Assembly: GCA_013151635.1 (NCBI GenBank)
Contig: JAADHV010000034.1
Location: 1 to 60,745 of the forward strand
Length of the DNA stretch: 60,745 nt
DNA from: Deltaproteobacteria bacterium
GTDB taxonomy: Bacteria; Desulfobacterota; Desulfobacteria; Desulfobacterales; Desulfobacteraceae
Direction: 5' to 3'
Position numbers and translations under genes: made by a program. The notes under the pieces are model-generated. The model saw only the letters and a list, made by a program, of their open reading frames with translations. It made no database searches and had not been told where the DNA came from. This document shows, one piece after another, positions 52,700 to 60,745 of this stretch; the first letter of the stretch is position 1; every line of letters begins with the position of its first letter.

Positions 52700-55600
52700 T
52701 TAAAACAATTCTAATTGTTTTTCTTTATTTTTTACCGGCATTTTAAATAAAGTTTTTTCCACCAGTGTCAGTTTTTTTTCAATATCCTCAATAAAAAAAG
52801 ATCGTTGCCTATTTTTCATGGTGCCATATATGCTTCTTTTTTTTGCATAAGTCAAACAAAGAATATCCATGGCCCTTGTCATTGCAACATAAAACAGCCG
52901 GCGTTCTTCTTCAATATCGTCTATGGTTTTACCATCCCTTGCAAAAGGGACAAGCCCTTGTTCACATCCGGCAATAAATACAACAGGAAATTCAAGCCCC
53001 TTGGCCGCATGCATGGTCATTAAAGATACTTTCTGGGTATCAAATTCCAGCGTATCCGCGTCCTGGTTCAAGGCAACAGCATCTAAAAAGCCCTTTAAAT
53101 CATTGTGGAGCCGGGCAATGGATAGAAGTTTTTCAAAAGCCTGTTTTGTTTTATCATTATTTTCAAGGATATTGTTTAACTCTGCTTTTTTACAGACCAG
53201 CTTTATACAGGTCTCATTATCACAAGCTTTGACCTCATCTAAAAGAAGCTTGAGCCTCTTAGCAATGGCGGTTACTGTATTCTGCCCTGCTGTCCCCTTG
53301 ATACTGCCGGTATCTTTCTTAATAAATGAATCAAGATTGTCCTTGCCCCTGCGGCGCGATTCTTTATAAACCTTGAAATACTCGGATTTGCCTTTCTTAC
53401 CAAGTCTTGCGCCAAAGTGGTTAAAAATAATTTCAAAATCTAAAAAATTCTCACTTTTGGCAATAATCCTGCAAAGGGAAACCACCTGCCTGATACCGTC
53501 AATATCAAGCATATTTTTTTTATCGGCGGCCTGAAACGGGATGCCCTCTTTTTCAAACATCCGAATAAAGGTCTCACACTGCTTTGAAGTCCTATAAAGG
53601 ATGGCAAAATCTGCAAAAGAATACTCTTTTTGATCATAAGAATTTACTTTCCCTGTATCCATTGAAAAAAAAGAGACCCCGCCCACAAGTTTTTCAATCA
53701 TCTTGCCAATGGCCACGGCTTCAGCCTTTTCCGTGACAGTCTCCTTGATAACCAGTTTTTTTGTATTTTCAACACCTGAAAAAACCTTTAATTTTTCTTT
53801 ATCTTCAAGGGATTTGCTGATCATCTGGAAAGAAGCATCAAGAATAGTCTGGGTAGACCTGTAATTTTTTGTCAAAATAATCTTTTCACATCCTGAAAAA
53901 TCATGGGAAAATAATTTAAAATACTTATTATCCGATCCCCTGAATCCGTATATGGACTGATCCGGGTCCCCGATGGCAACTATATTATTACCTTTGCAGA
54001 TAAGCTTGACAAGCTCGTACTGGCCAAGGTTCAAATCCTGGTATTCATCAATAAAAACATACCTGTACTTTTCCCGGACACTTGACAGGATATTTTCTTG
54101 CTGGTTCAGCATTTTCACTGTCATGAAAATAAGATCCTCAAAATCCACCACATTCTGCTCTTTTAAAAGATCCTGGTAATTTTTATAAATCTTTTCAAAA
54201 CCATCTGGTCCGTCACTGGTTATGAATTTTTTAAGATCGTCATCAGGATCAAGCAGGTTCTGTTTGCAAAGTGAAATCAGGTGGTCTGCTTTATTTACCA
54301 TCCTTTTTTTAACATCCTCCACCATGGCCTGCCTGATCATTAAAAGCCTCAGGGCATCATCTGCAATGGATGCACAAAACCCTTTATAATCCCTTAAAAG
54401 TTTGAGGCAGAATGAATGAAAGGTTGCTGCCAGCACCGGTCCCTTTTTTTCAGGCATATATTTATCTATTCGCTGTTCAAGCTGTTTTGCCGCCTTATTA
54501 GTGAACGTCAGGGCAAGGATATGTGAAGGATCAACACCTTTTTTTGATACAAGACAGGCAATCTTTGCGGTTAATGTCCTGGTCTTGCCAGTACCCGGCC
54601 CGGCCTGGATCACCATGGCACAGGCATTTGAATCAACAGCTTTTTGCTGGGCGGAATTAAGGCCGGTTAGAATATCCCGGGACTTAATAACCTGTTTTTT
54701 TTCCTGGTCCTTTTTTGTCTTCCTTTTTTTAAGGGCCTTTTTGGGGATGAGTTTTTTTGTTCTTTTTTTTGCTTTTTTACAAGGAAGATCAAACAGGAGA
54801 TACTTCTCACCTTTGAGCCGTTCTTTTTCCTGCCTTGAAAACAGGTTTACCTTACCGAATTCACCGTCAAATCCGGGATCAATATTGATATCCCCTGCCC
54901 GCATCTTCATTATGGCTTCTGCCAGCAACGGCACATTGGCAGTTTCTATTTCTTTTTTCGTTTTATTCAAAAGAATGGGAAGCTCCGGCCCTAAAGCTTT
55001 AATAGCCTTATTATAGTAAGTTGATACCTTTTTAGTCCTGGGCCCGACTTCAAAAATTTCCGAGAGGATATCGGCAAGTGGGATAATGCTTTTAAATCCG
55101 TGCCGGTTCTCCGGCATATAGCCTTCCTTTCTATTGGCAAGCTGTTGCACCCTGTTTAAAACCCCGTATGTCACCTTTCTCCCACACTCAGGGCAGATGC
55201 CGTCAATTTCTGCTGTAGTGGCAGGGTTCAGGCAGATATTACATTTCCTGTGACCGTCATAATGATATTTGCCCTGGTGGGGATACATATCTATGGTACC
55301 CCGGTATTTTTCAAGATCATTATTCTCAAGGGCCTGGCGAATATGCAAAAAGCTTAAATCAGTATTAAATAAAGAGGCATTGCGGCCCAGATATCCCGGC
55401 GAATGGGCATCTGAATTAGATATCAGCCTGATACCATCAAGATCCTTAACCCTCCAGTTCATGGGGGGATCGGAAGACAATCCTGTTTCAACGGCAAATA
55501 TATGCTCCTTTAATGATCCAAAGCACTGTTCAATGGAATCAAACCCTGATTTTGATCCGAACATGGAAAACCATGGTGTCCAGATGTGGGCCGGTACAAA

Positions 55601-56077
55601 AAAACCTTTATCATTGGTATCCAGCATAATTCGAAGCAGGTCTGCCGCATCAAGTCCAAGTATGGGGCGGCCGTCGGATTTAATGTTGCCTATGGCATCA
55701 AGCCTGGCATTAAACTTTTTTACACTTTTAATATCAGGAAAATAAACCAGGTTGTGATTTTTCCTCACCCGGTCTTCTTTTTTATAAATATTGCTTATTT
55801 CCGTTTGCAGGATAAACCTGACAGGGTTCCTGCAATTTTCAGGAATAGTTTTGTCTATATCTTTTGCGATTTCATTTTTCAGGGAAAATAATCCGGGTTC
55901 GGCTTCTTCAAGCTTGGACTCAATTTCGCTTATCCAGGCAGGATAGGTGAAATCCCCTGTTCCCACAACCCGGATTCCCTTAATCTGGGCGGCATAATAA
56001 AGATTTTCAAAATCAAGGTTCCTGGCAGTAGCCCTTGAATATTTGGAGTGGATATGAAGATCTGCAATAAATTTCAT
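52700..56077 (-). CDS. PHP domain-UvrD helicase fusion
   Basis: A 1125-residue protein. The first 270 residues are a PHP phosphoesterase-type domain (DLHIHSKYSRAT metal ligands at the start, later SNSDAHSPG), then a zinc-ribbon CNICLNPATTAEIDGICPECG, a Lys-rich linker (about 425-460), and a full UvrD/Rep helicase with QAGPGTGKT (about 490), DEYQDLN, GDPDQSIYGFRGSD, NYRST and TMHAAKGLEFPVVF and VAMTRA. It would unwind DNA in repair, with the PHP domain possibly a nuclease. Such fusions are known in several anaerobes. All helicase motifs are intact. Confidence 0.92.
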   Translation of the reverse strand: MKFIADLHIHSKYSRATARNLDFENLYYAAQIKGIRVVGTGDFTYPAWISEIESKLEEAEPGLFSLKNEIAKDIDKTIPENCRNPVRFILQTEISNIYKKEDRVRKNHNLVYFPDIKSVKKFNARLDAIGNIKSDGRPILGLDAADLLRIMLDTNDKGFFVPAHIWTPWFSMFGSKSGFDSIEQCFGSLKEHIFAVETGLSSDPPMNWRVKDLDGIRLISNSDAHSPGYLGRNASLFNTDLSFLHIRQALENNDLEKYRGTIDMYPHQGKYHYDGHRKCNICLNPATTAEIDGICPECGRKVTYGVLNRVQQLANRKEGYMPENRHGFKSIIPLADILSEIFEVGPRTKKVSTYYNKAIKALGPELPILLNKTKKEIETANVPLLAEAIMKMRAGDINIDPGFDGEFGKVNLFSRQEKERLKGEKYLLFDLPCKKAKKRTKKLIPKKALKKRKTKKDQEKKQVIKSRDILTGLNSAQQKAVDSNACAMVIQAGPGTGKTRTLTAKIACLVSKKGVDPSHILALTFTNKAAKQLEQRIDKYMPEKKGPVLAATFHSFCLKLLRDYKGFCASIADDALRLLMIRQAMVEDVKKRMVNKADHLISLCKQNLLDPDDDLKKFITSDGPDGFEKIYKNYQDLLKEQNVVDFEDLIFMTVKMLNQQENILSSVREKYRYVFIDEYQDLNLGQYELVKLICKGNNIVAIGDPDQSIYGFRGSDNKYFKLFSHDFSGCEKIILTKNYRSTQTILDASFQMISKSLEDKEKLKVFSGVENTKKLVIKETVTEKAEAVAIGKMIEKLVGGVSFFSMDTGKVNSYDQKEYSFADFAILYRTSKQCETFIRMFEKEGIPFQAADKKNMLDIDGIRQVVSLCRIIAKSENFLDFEIIFNHFGARLGKKGKSEYFKVYKESRRRGKDNLDSFIKKDTGSIKGTAGQNTVTAIAKRLKLLLDEVKACDNETCIKLVCKKAELNNILENNDKTKQAFEKLLSIARLHNDLKGFLDAVALNQDADTLEFDTQKVSLMTMHAAKGLEFPVVFIAGCEQGLVPFARDGKTIDDIEEERRLFYVAMTRAMDILCLTYAKKRSIYGTMKNRQRSFFIEDIEKKLTLVEKTLFKMPVKNKEKQLELF

Positions 56078-56209
56078 TTTGATTTTACCCCGTCAGGTTT
56101 AAAATTTCCATACAGATTAAATTATTTACATGATTTCCTCTTAATTTAAAAGCAGGATTCTGCTAAAGAATACTAATTGACCCCAATTTTAAAAATGAAA
56201 GGGCTTTAA

Positions 56210-57844
56210 ATGAACATTATCCCGGAAAAAATCCTTGTGATGGCAGGACCAGGATCCAAATCAATTATTTCCAACTGCCTGAAAAATATTTCAGGACTTG
56301 AAATCCTTGAGGCTGAATCTGAAAACAAGGCATTCGAATTGATTTACACTCATTTTTTCGTCCTTGTCATAATTGATGAAACCCTTCCTGGCATTGACAT
56401 TTATGAAATCGGGACCATGCTACTAAGCCACAGAGACACCCACAACGCCCCTTTGCTCATCATAACCCAGGCCATTAAGCCTGGAAAATTTTTAACCGAC
56501 TTTAAAGCTTTGCAGATTGACTATATTACAAAGCCTTTTAATGAACAACTAATCCTGGCAAAAATAAAAATATTCTATGAACTTTTTAAACAAAAAAATG
56601 CCGTTGACCAGAGTATTGATGAACTGGATAAAGTTTATAAAAAAATTGTTGCCCAGCACGAACTGGTCATAAAAGAAGAATTTTCAAGAAAAGAGATGGA
56701 AAACCGTTCATCAATTGCAGCCAGCCAGATGGTACAACCCCTTAGAAGTCTCCAGGGGAATATTTATCAATTGCTCCGGCAAAGTGACATCACCCCGAAA
56801 ATCAAATCAAACCTCACAGGCATAAAAACGGCTGTGGAAAGAATATCCCAGATAACCAAAAAACTCTCGGGTCTTCCTGAAAAACCAAAAATAATTTTCC
56901 CTGAAAATGCGGCCGGGCCAAATACCGATCCGGCCTATCAAATCCTTTATGTTGAAAATTCAGATGAGGATTTCAATATTTTCAACCATTTTATGAAAGG
57001 GGTTATAAAATGTAATTTGACCCAGGCTAAAACACTTGAACAAGGAATGGAACAAATTGCAGGGAACAGGTTTGATTTAATTTTCATTGATCTTCTTTTA
57101 CCTGACGGAACCGGATTTGACCTGCTTTCAAGGTTAAACCGGATGAGATCGGATATCCCCGTGATTTTCACCCTGGATAAATCCAATATCAGTAAAGGGC
57201 CGGAAACGGTTTCAAAGGGTGCTTATACATATTTTATAAAAGAAGAGATATCAGGCTCGAACATGCTTTCCATTATTTACGGCACCCTTCAGAAAGCAAA
57301 GATCAGCCAGGAGGTTGAGGATGCCCAGAACAGGATCGTCATGATCTCAAGGAAAGATTACCTTACAAAGCTTTATAACCGGCGGTGCTTTGAGCAGGAA
57401 CTGACATCTGAAACTTCCAAAGCAAAACGGTATAATATCCCCTTATCAATCCTTATTGTGGATTTTGACAATTTTAAAGCCGTAAATGAAACCCATGGAT
57501 ACGATACCGGAGATGCCATCCTCACCACCAGCGCCACATTAATCCAGAGCATGGTCAGGAACAATGATGTGGTCTGCAGATACGGCGGCGAGGAATTCGG
57601 GATTGTCCTTTCAAACACAGCCTTGAACGGTGCCAGGATACTGGCGGAAAGAATCAGGAAAAAAATTGCCAATCATAAGTTTGAAAAGGGTTCAAAAGTA
57701 TTGAAGCTGACTGTCAGCATCGGCATTGCTTCTTATGTCGAAAAAACTGATACAGACAATTTCATCCTGGTAAAAAAAGCCCTGGATGCACTGACATCTG
57801 CCACGGATCACGGGGGCAACAAAATTAAAACATTCATAAGTTAA
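56210..57844 (+). CDS. Two-receiver diguanylate cyclase (REC-helical-REC-GGDEF)
   Basis: A 544-residue signalling protein. First receiver about 1-125 with IIDETLPGIDI, a helical region about 140-215 that resembles a histidine-kinase dimerisation helix but has no obvious His box, a second receiver about 242-360 with IFIDLLLPDGTG, and a GGDEF domain about 385-540 with RYGGEEFG, the active form of the motif. It would make cyclic di-GMP on phosphorylation of one or both receivers. It overlaps no neighbour and its downstream neighbour is 20 bases away. Confidence 0.9.
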   Translation: MNIIPEKILVMAGPGSKSIISNCLKNISGLEILEAESENKAFELIYTHFFVLVIIDETLPGIDIYEIGTMLLSHRDTHNAPLLIITQAIKPGKFLTDFKALQIDYITKPFNEQLILAKIKIFYELFKQKNAVDQSIDELDKVYKKIVAQHELVIKEEFSRKEMENRSSIAASQMVQPLRSLQGNIYQLLRQSDITPKIKSNLTGIKTAVERISQITKKLSGLPEKPKIIFPENAAGPNTDPAYQILYVENSDEDFNIFNHFMKGVIKCNLTQAKTLEQGMEQIAGNRFDLIFIDLLLPDGTGFDLLSRLNRMRSDIPVIFTLDKSNISKGPETVSKGAYTYFIKEEISGSNMLSIIYGTLQKAKISQEVEDAQNRIVMISRKDYLTKLYNRRCFEQELTSETSKAKRYNIPLSILIVDFDNFKAVNETHGYDTGDAILTTSATLIQSMVRNNDVVCRYGGEEFGIVLSNTALNGARILAERIRKKIANHKFEKGSKVLKLTVSIGIASYVEKTDTDNFILVKKALDALTSATDHGGNKIKTFIS

Positions 57845-57864
57845 ACATAATAAGAGAACGATCA

Positions 57865-58833
57865 ATGCCAATATTTAAACCAGAGTTTGAAACTTTGATC
57901 CAAAACCAGGATAAAACCATTAAAAAAAAGATAAAATTAATCACAACAGGTCATTTGGAAGATAAAAAATTTATAAAGTTTGCCCGCAACCTTTCAAACA
58001 CAATGTCATGTCTGGTAATTGAATCTGAAAAAGCTGAAGAAAAACTGCCCGGATTCCTTTTACAGGAGAACATCACTTATTCGGTACTCCCCCTTGAAAA
58101 AGAACTTGAGCCGTTTCTTGAAGCCCTGTCACAAATAAACGGTAATCACCCGGTGCTTTCCAGAGATATCAGGCAAACCCTTAATAAAATAGACGTGCCT
58201 GTCCGGCTGAAACTCTATATTGCACTTTCATGCCCCTTTTGCCCTGATGTGGTCAGGACGGTCATTCCCTTAGCCATTCATTGCAGCAATATAAGCCTTC
58301 ACATCATAGACGGAAGCCTTTTTCCCGGAACCGCCCGAAAAGACACTGTCATGTCAGCGCCCTGCCTGATCCTTGATGACGATTTCAGATGGACCGGCAG
58401 TGTCACCGCCAAAGAAATCATAAAAATAATCATCGACCGAAATCCCTCGCATCTGAGTGCAGAAACCTTAAAGACAATCCTTGAACAGGGGGACGCTGCG
58501 TGGATAGCCGGAAACATGATAAAAGAAAAAACCATCTTTAATAATTTTATAAAACTTTTGACACATGAAACATGGTCTGTAAGATTAGGGGCAATGGTTG
58601 TTGTTGAAGAACTTGCCAAAGCCGACCCTGAACTTGCAGCAGGGCTTTGCCCCACCCTGATAAAACTATTCGATGAAAAGGATATCCCGATACAGGGTGA
58701 TATTTTCTATGCCCTGGGAGAGACAGGCAACCTGGAAACAAAAGAATGGATCAAAAAAAAACTTACCGCCCTTAAACACAAAGACCTCATTGATGCGGCA
58801 GAAGAAGCTCTGGATGCCCTGGATTGCCTGTGA
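57865..58833 (+). CDS. Thioredoxin-like/HEAT-repeat protein
   Basis: A 322-residue protein. An N-terminal thioredoxin-like region (about 1-100) without a Cys pair is followed by a second thioredoxin-like domain carrying SCPFCPDVVR (Cys near 129 and 132) in the style of the AhpF/protein-disulfide-oxidoreductase N-terminus, then a C-terminal HEAT-like repeat region (about 230-320, with VRLGAMVVVEELAKADPELA). A redox role with an unknown partner is likely. It is cotranscribed with the diguanylate cyclase. Confidence 0.7.
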   Translation: MPIFKPEFETLIQNQDKTIKKKIKLITTGHLEDKKFIKFARNLSNTMSCLVIESEKAEEKLPGFLLQENITYSVLPLEKELEPFLEALSQINGNHPVLSRDIRQTLNKIDVPVRLKLYIALSCPFCPDVVRTVIPLAIHCSNISLHIIDGSLFPGTARKDTVMSAPCLILDDDFRWTGSVTAKEIIKIIIDRNPSHLSAETLKTILEQGDAAWIAGNMIKEKTIFNNFIKLLTHETWSVRLGAMVVVEELAKADPELAAGLCPTLIKLFDEKDIPIQGDIFYALGETGNLETKEWIKKKLTALKHKDLIDAAEEALDALDCL

Positions 58834-58854
58834 AATTTAAGACAAAGGACTTGC

Positions 58855-60745
58855 ATGAGCAGAAAAAAAAATATGTCTTTAACAAACCCTGAGTTGCAGC
58901 TTGCCCAAGACTTTGTCCGGCATACAAACTGTAATATTTTTTTGACTGGTAAAGCCGGCACCGGCAAAACGACCTTTCTTCGCAACCTTAATAAGAACAT
59001 GGCAAAAAGGTTGATCATTACCGCTCCAACCGGTGTTGCCGCGATCAATGCAGGAGGTGTCACGCTTCATTCTTTTTTTCAGCTTCCTTTTGGGCCGTTT
59101 GTGCCGGGGAGTGATGCATATGAAAGAGGCCGGCACCGGCAATTCAGGTTCAGCAAAGAAAAAAGGATGATCATAAAAAGCCTTGACCTGCTTGTAATTG
59201 ATGAAATAAGCATGGTGCGGGCTGATTTGCTTGATGCCGTGGACGCGGTCCTCCGGCGGCATCGCCGGAATAATCTCCCCTTTGGCGGGGTGCAGCTGCT
59301 TATGATCGGCGACCTTTATCAGCTCCCACCTGTGGTAAAGAATGATGAATGGCAGATTTTACGCCAATATTATGAATCGGTTTATTTTTTTTCCAGTAAT
59401 GCGCTTGATAATAGTCAATTGGTTACAATTGAACTCAGACATATTTATCGCCAGTCAGACGTTAATTTTATCAATCTTCTTAACCGGGTACGGGACAACC
59501 AGCTTGACAAAGCCACCCTGACAGAACTAAACCTGCGCTGCCTTAAAAATTTCATACCTGGAAAAGACCAAGGTTATATTACCCTGACCACCCACAACAA
59601 CAGCGCCGAATCCATGAACCAGGCCCGGCTTCAGGCTCTGCCCGGAAAGGGGCATTGTTTTAAAGCCGAGGTTTCCGGGGATTTTCCAGACCATATATAT
59701 CCGACCCCCGCCAGCCTCCAGCTCAAAGAAGGGGCACAGGTGATGTTCCTTCGCAATGACTCTTCTGATGAAAAACTTTATTATAATGGCAAGATCGGTA
59801 AAATCAGCAAGGTTTCAGACAAGACCATCCGGGTTATATGTCCCGGAGACCCACAGGAAATCGTGGTTGAGCCTGTTAAATGGGAAAATATCAAATATTC
59901 AGTTAACAAAGAAGATAAAGAAATCCAGGAAGAAATCATTGGTCAATTCAAACAATATCCATTGAAGCTTGCCTGGGCCATCACTATCCACAAAAGCCAG
60001 GGCCTGACCTTTGACAGAGCAATTATCGATGCAAAGAAAGCTTTTGCCCACGGCCAGGTTTACGTGGCCTTAAGCCGTTGTAAAACACTGGAGGGCATCG
60101 TACTGAGTTCACCTGTCTCTCCTTGTGGTGTGCAAACCGACAAAGAAATTTTACGCTTTAACAAAAATGCCGGTCAAAACCCGCCCTCAAAAGAGCGGCT
60201 TCATGCTGCCAGAATCACCTTTCAGCAGCAGATGCTGCTGGAGTGTTTTGATTTTAAAACCCTGCGCAGCCACCTTAACTATCTTGCCCGGCTTTTGCTT
60301 TGGAATGCCGGGGTAGTGAAAGTTTCAGGTATCAGTGATATCAAAAAACTTGAAAAAGCAGCCTTGGAAAATATTTTCACTATCAGTGAAAAATTCAAAC
60401 TCCAGTTAGACGCAATTTTTCAAAAAAGGTGCCTGCCCGAGTCAGATGCACTTGTTCTGGAACGGATTACCAAAGCATCCGCGTGGTTCCAGGAAAAATT
60501 TACAGCAATTTTTGGAGAATCCTTTCAAACACTGCACATTGAAACAGACAATGCTGAGCTTAGAAAAAAAATAGGCCGGGCTCTGGATAACCTTAAAAAA
60601 GAAATTGCCGTAAAAGTGTCTGGAGTGCAGAGCTGTGAAAAAGGGTTCTCTCCGTCAAAGTATCTGCGTGCTGTTTCAGCAGCCCAAATTGATCTTATCC
60701 CGGAAAAAAGAAAAAAGCACCGGACTCCGGACTGTAATGAATCAG
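58855..60745 (+). CDS. Pif1-type helicase, open at window end
   Basis: Partial gene, 630 residues visible and still open at 60745. Walker A KAGTGKTTFLR, Walker B VIDEISMVRAD, GDLYQLPPVV and KSQGLTFDRAII are the Pif1/RecD superfamily motifs, and ALSRCKTLEG is the terminal motif. It would unwind DNA 5' to 3'. AAGGA lies seven bases before the ATG. After the helicase core there is a Lys-rich C-terminal stretch that continues beyond the window and may be an additional domain. Confidence 0.88.
   Translation, partial: MSRKKNMSLTNPELQLAQDFVRHTNCNIFLTGKAGTGKTTFLRNLNKNMAKRLIITAPTGVAAINAGGVTLHSFFQLPFGPFVPGSDAYERGRHRQFRFSKEKRMIIKSLDLLVIDEISMVRADLLDAVDAVLRRHRRNNLPFGGVQLLMIGDLYQLPPVVKNDEWQILRQYYESVYFFSSNALDNSQLVTIELRHIYRQSDVNFINLLNRVRDNQLDKATLTELNLRCLKNFIPGKDQGYITLTTHNNSAESMNQARLQALPGKGHCFKAEVSGDFPDHIYPTPASLQLKEGAQVMFLRNDSSDEKLYYNGKIGKISKVSDKTIRVICPGDPQEIVVEPVKWENIKYSVNKEDKEIQEEIIGQFKQYPLKLAWAITIHKSQGLTFDRAIIDAKKAFAHGQVYVALSRCKTLEGIVLSSPVSPCGVQTDKEILRFNKNAGQNPPSKERLHAARITFQQQMLLECFDFKTLRSHLNYLARLLLWNAGVVKVSGISDIKKLEKAALENIFTISEKFKLQLDAIFQKRCLPESDALVLERITKASAWFQEKFTAIFGESFQTLHIETDNAELRKKIGRALDNLKKEIAVKVSGVQSCEKGFSPSKYLRAVSAAQIDLIPEKRKKHRTPDCNES

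Overview
The window is bacterial chromosome from a dissimilatory sulfate reducer, most likely a member of the Desulfobacterales (Desulfobacterota). The main evidence is a complete dsrA-dsrB-dsrD-dsrN run (42149-46434, minus strand). A tetrahaem cytochrome c3, TatA/TatC, a tungsten/molybdopterin AOR-family oxidoreductase with a MoaD-like partner, an HdrD-like protein and a multihaem membrane cytochrome fit the same picture. No rRNA, tRNA, CRISPR array or intact insertion sequence was seen.

Region 1 (1-1204) is degenerate: a frameshifted and truncated arginase-family pseudogene, then about 500 bases with no recognisable gene.

Region 2 (1205-25299) is about 24 kb almost entirely on the minus strand. 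It reads from a sigma-54 type promoter at 25367-25382 through an acetoin dehydrogenase system: E2, E3, a LipB-LipA fusion, a Lin0512-family protein, E1 alpha, E1 beta, a membrane protein, AcoX and a DUF6506 protein. It continues through a hexahaem/cytochrome b membrane protein, a GcvH-like lipoyl carrier, an HdrD-like iron-sulfur protein, a lipoate ligase fused to DUF116, a LipT-like flavoprotein and two radical SAM proteins. It ends at the AcoR-type sigma-54 activator. The block therefore holds the dehydrogenase, two independent lipoate-making systems and what looks like an electron-transfer module built round a lipoyl carrier protein. It is interrupted at about 11265-15992 by a methyltransferase and TRAP-transporter segment. 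An exact 58-bp direct repeat, a copy of the DUF6506 gene tail, flanks that segment, which points to an insertion or duplication into the operon.

Region 3 (25810-35940) is housekeeping and envelope: a Dus-family protein, a YedF-like sulfurtransferase, a SPOR protein, a class A penicillin-binding protein, two PilT-type ATPases with a zinc-ribbon/receiver protein, a DivIVA-domain protein and YggT. Region 4 (36228-42085, plus strand) holds AOR-MoaD, a DEAD-box helicase, TatA-TatC and cytochrome c3. Region 5 (42149-48478, minus strand) is the dsr operon, preceded by a TPR protein and an unrecognised protein with a weak kinase-like motif. Region 6 (48677-60745) holds a DapA-family enzyme, a YkgJ-type cysteine cluster protein, GalU, a lytic transglycosylase, a PHP-UvrD helicase fusion, a two-receiver diguanylate cyclase, a thioredoxin-like/HEAT protein and a Pif1-type helicase that runs off the window.

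The most interesting hypothesis is in Region 2. A stand-alone lipoyl carrier (GcvH-like, no glycine-cleavage partners nearby) is cotranscribed with an HdrD-like disulfide-reductase-type protein and a membrane multihaem cytochrome, inside an acetoin dehydrogenase operon that carries its own lipoate assembly genes. This suggests that electrons from dihydrolipoyl groups may be passed to the membrane instead of, or as well as, to NAD+. That reading is inference from gene content and order; no functional evidence is available here.
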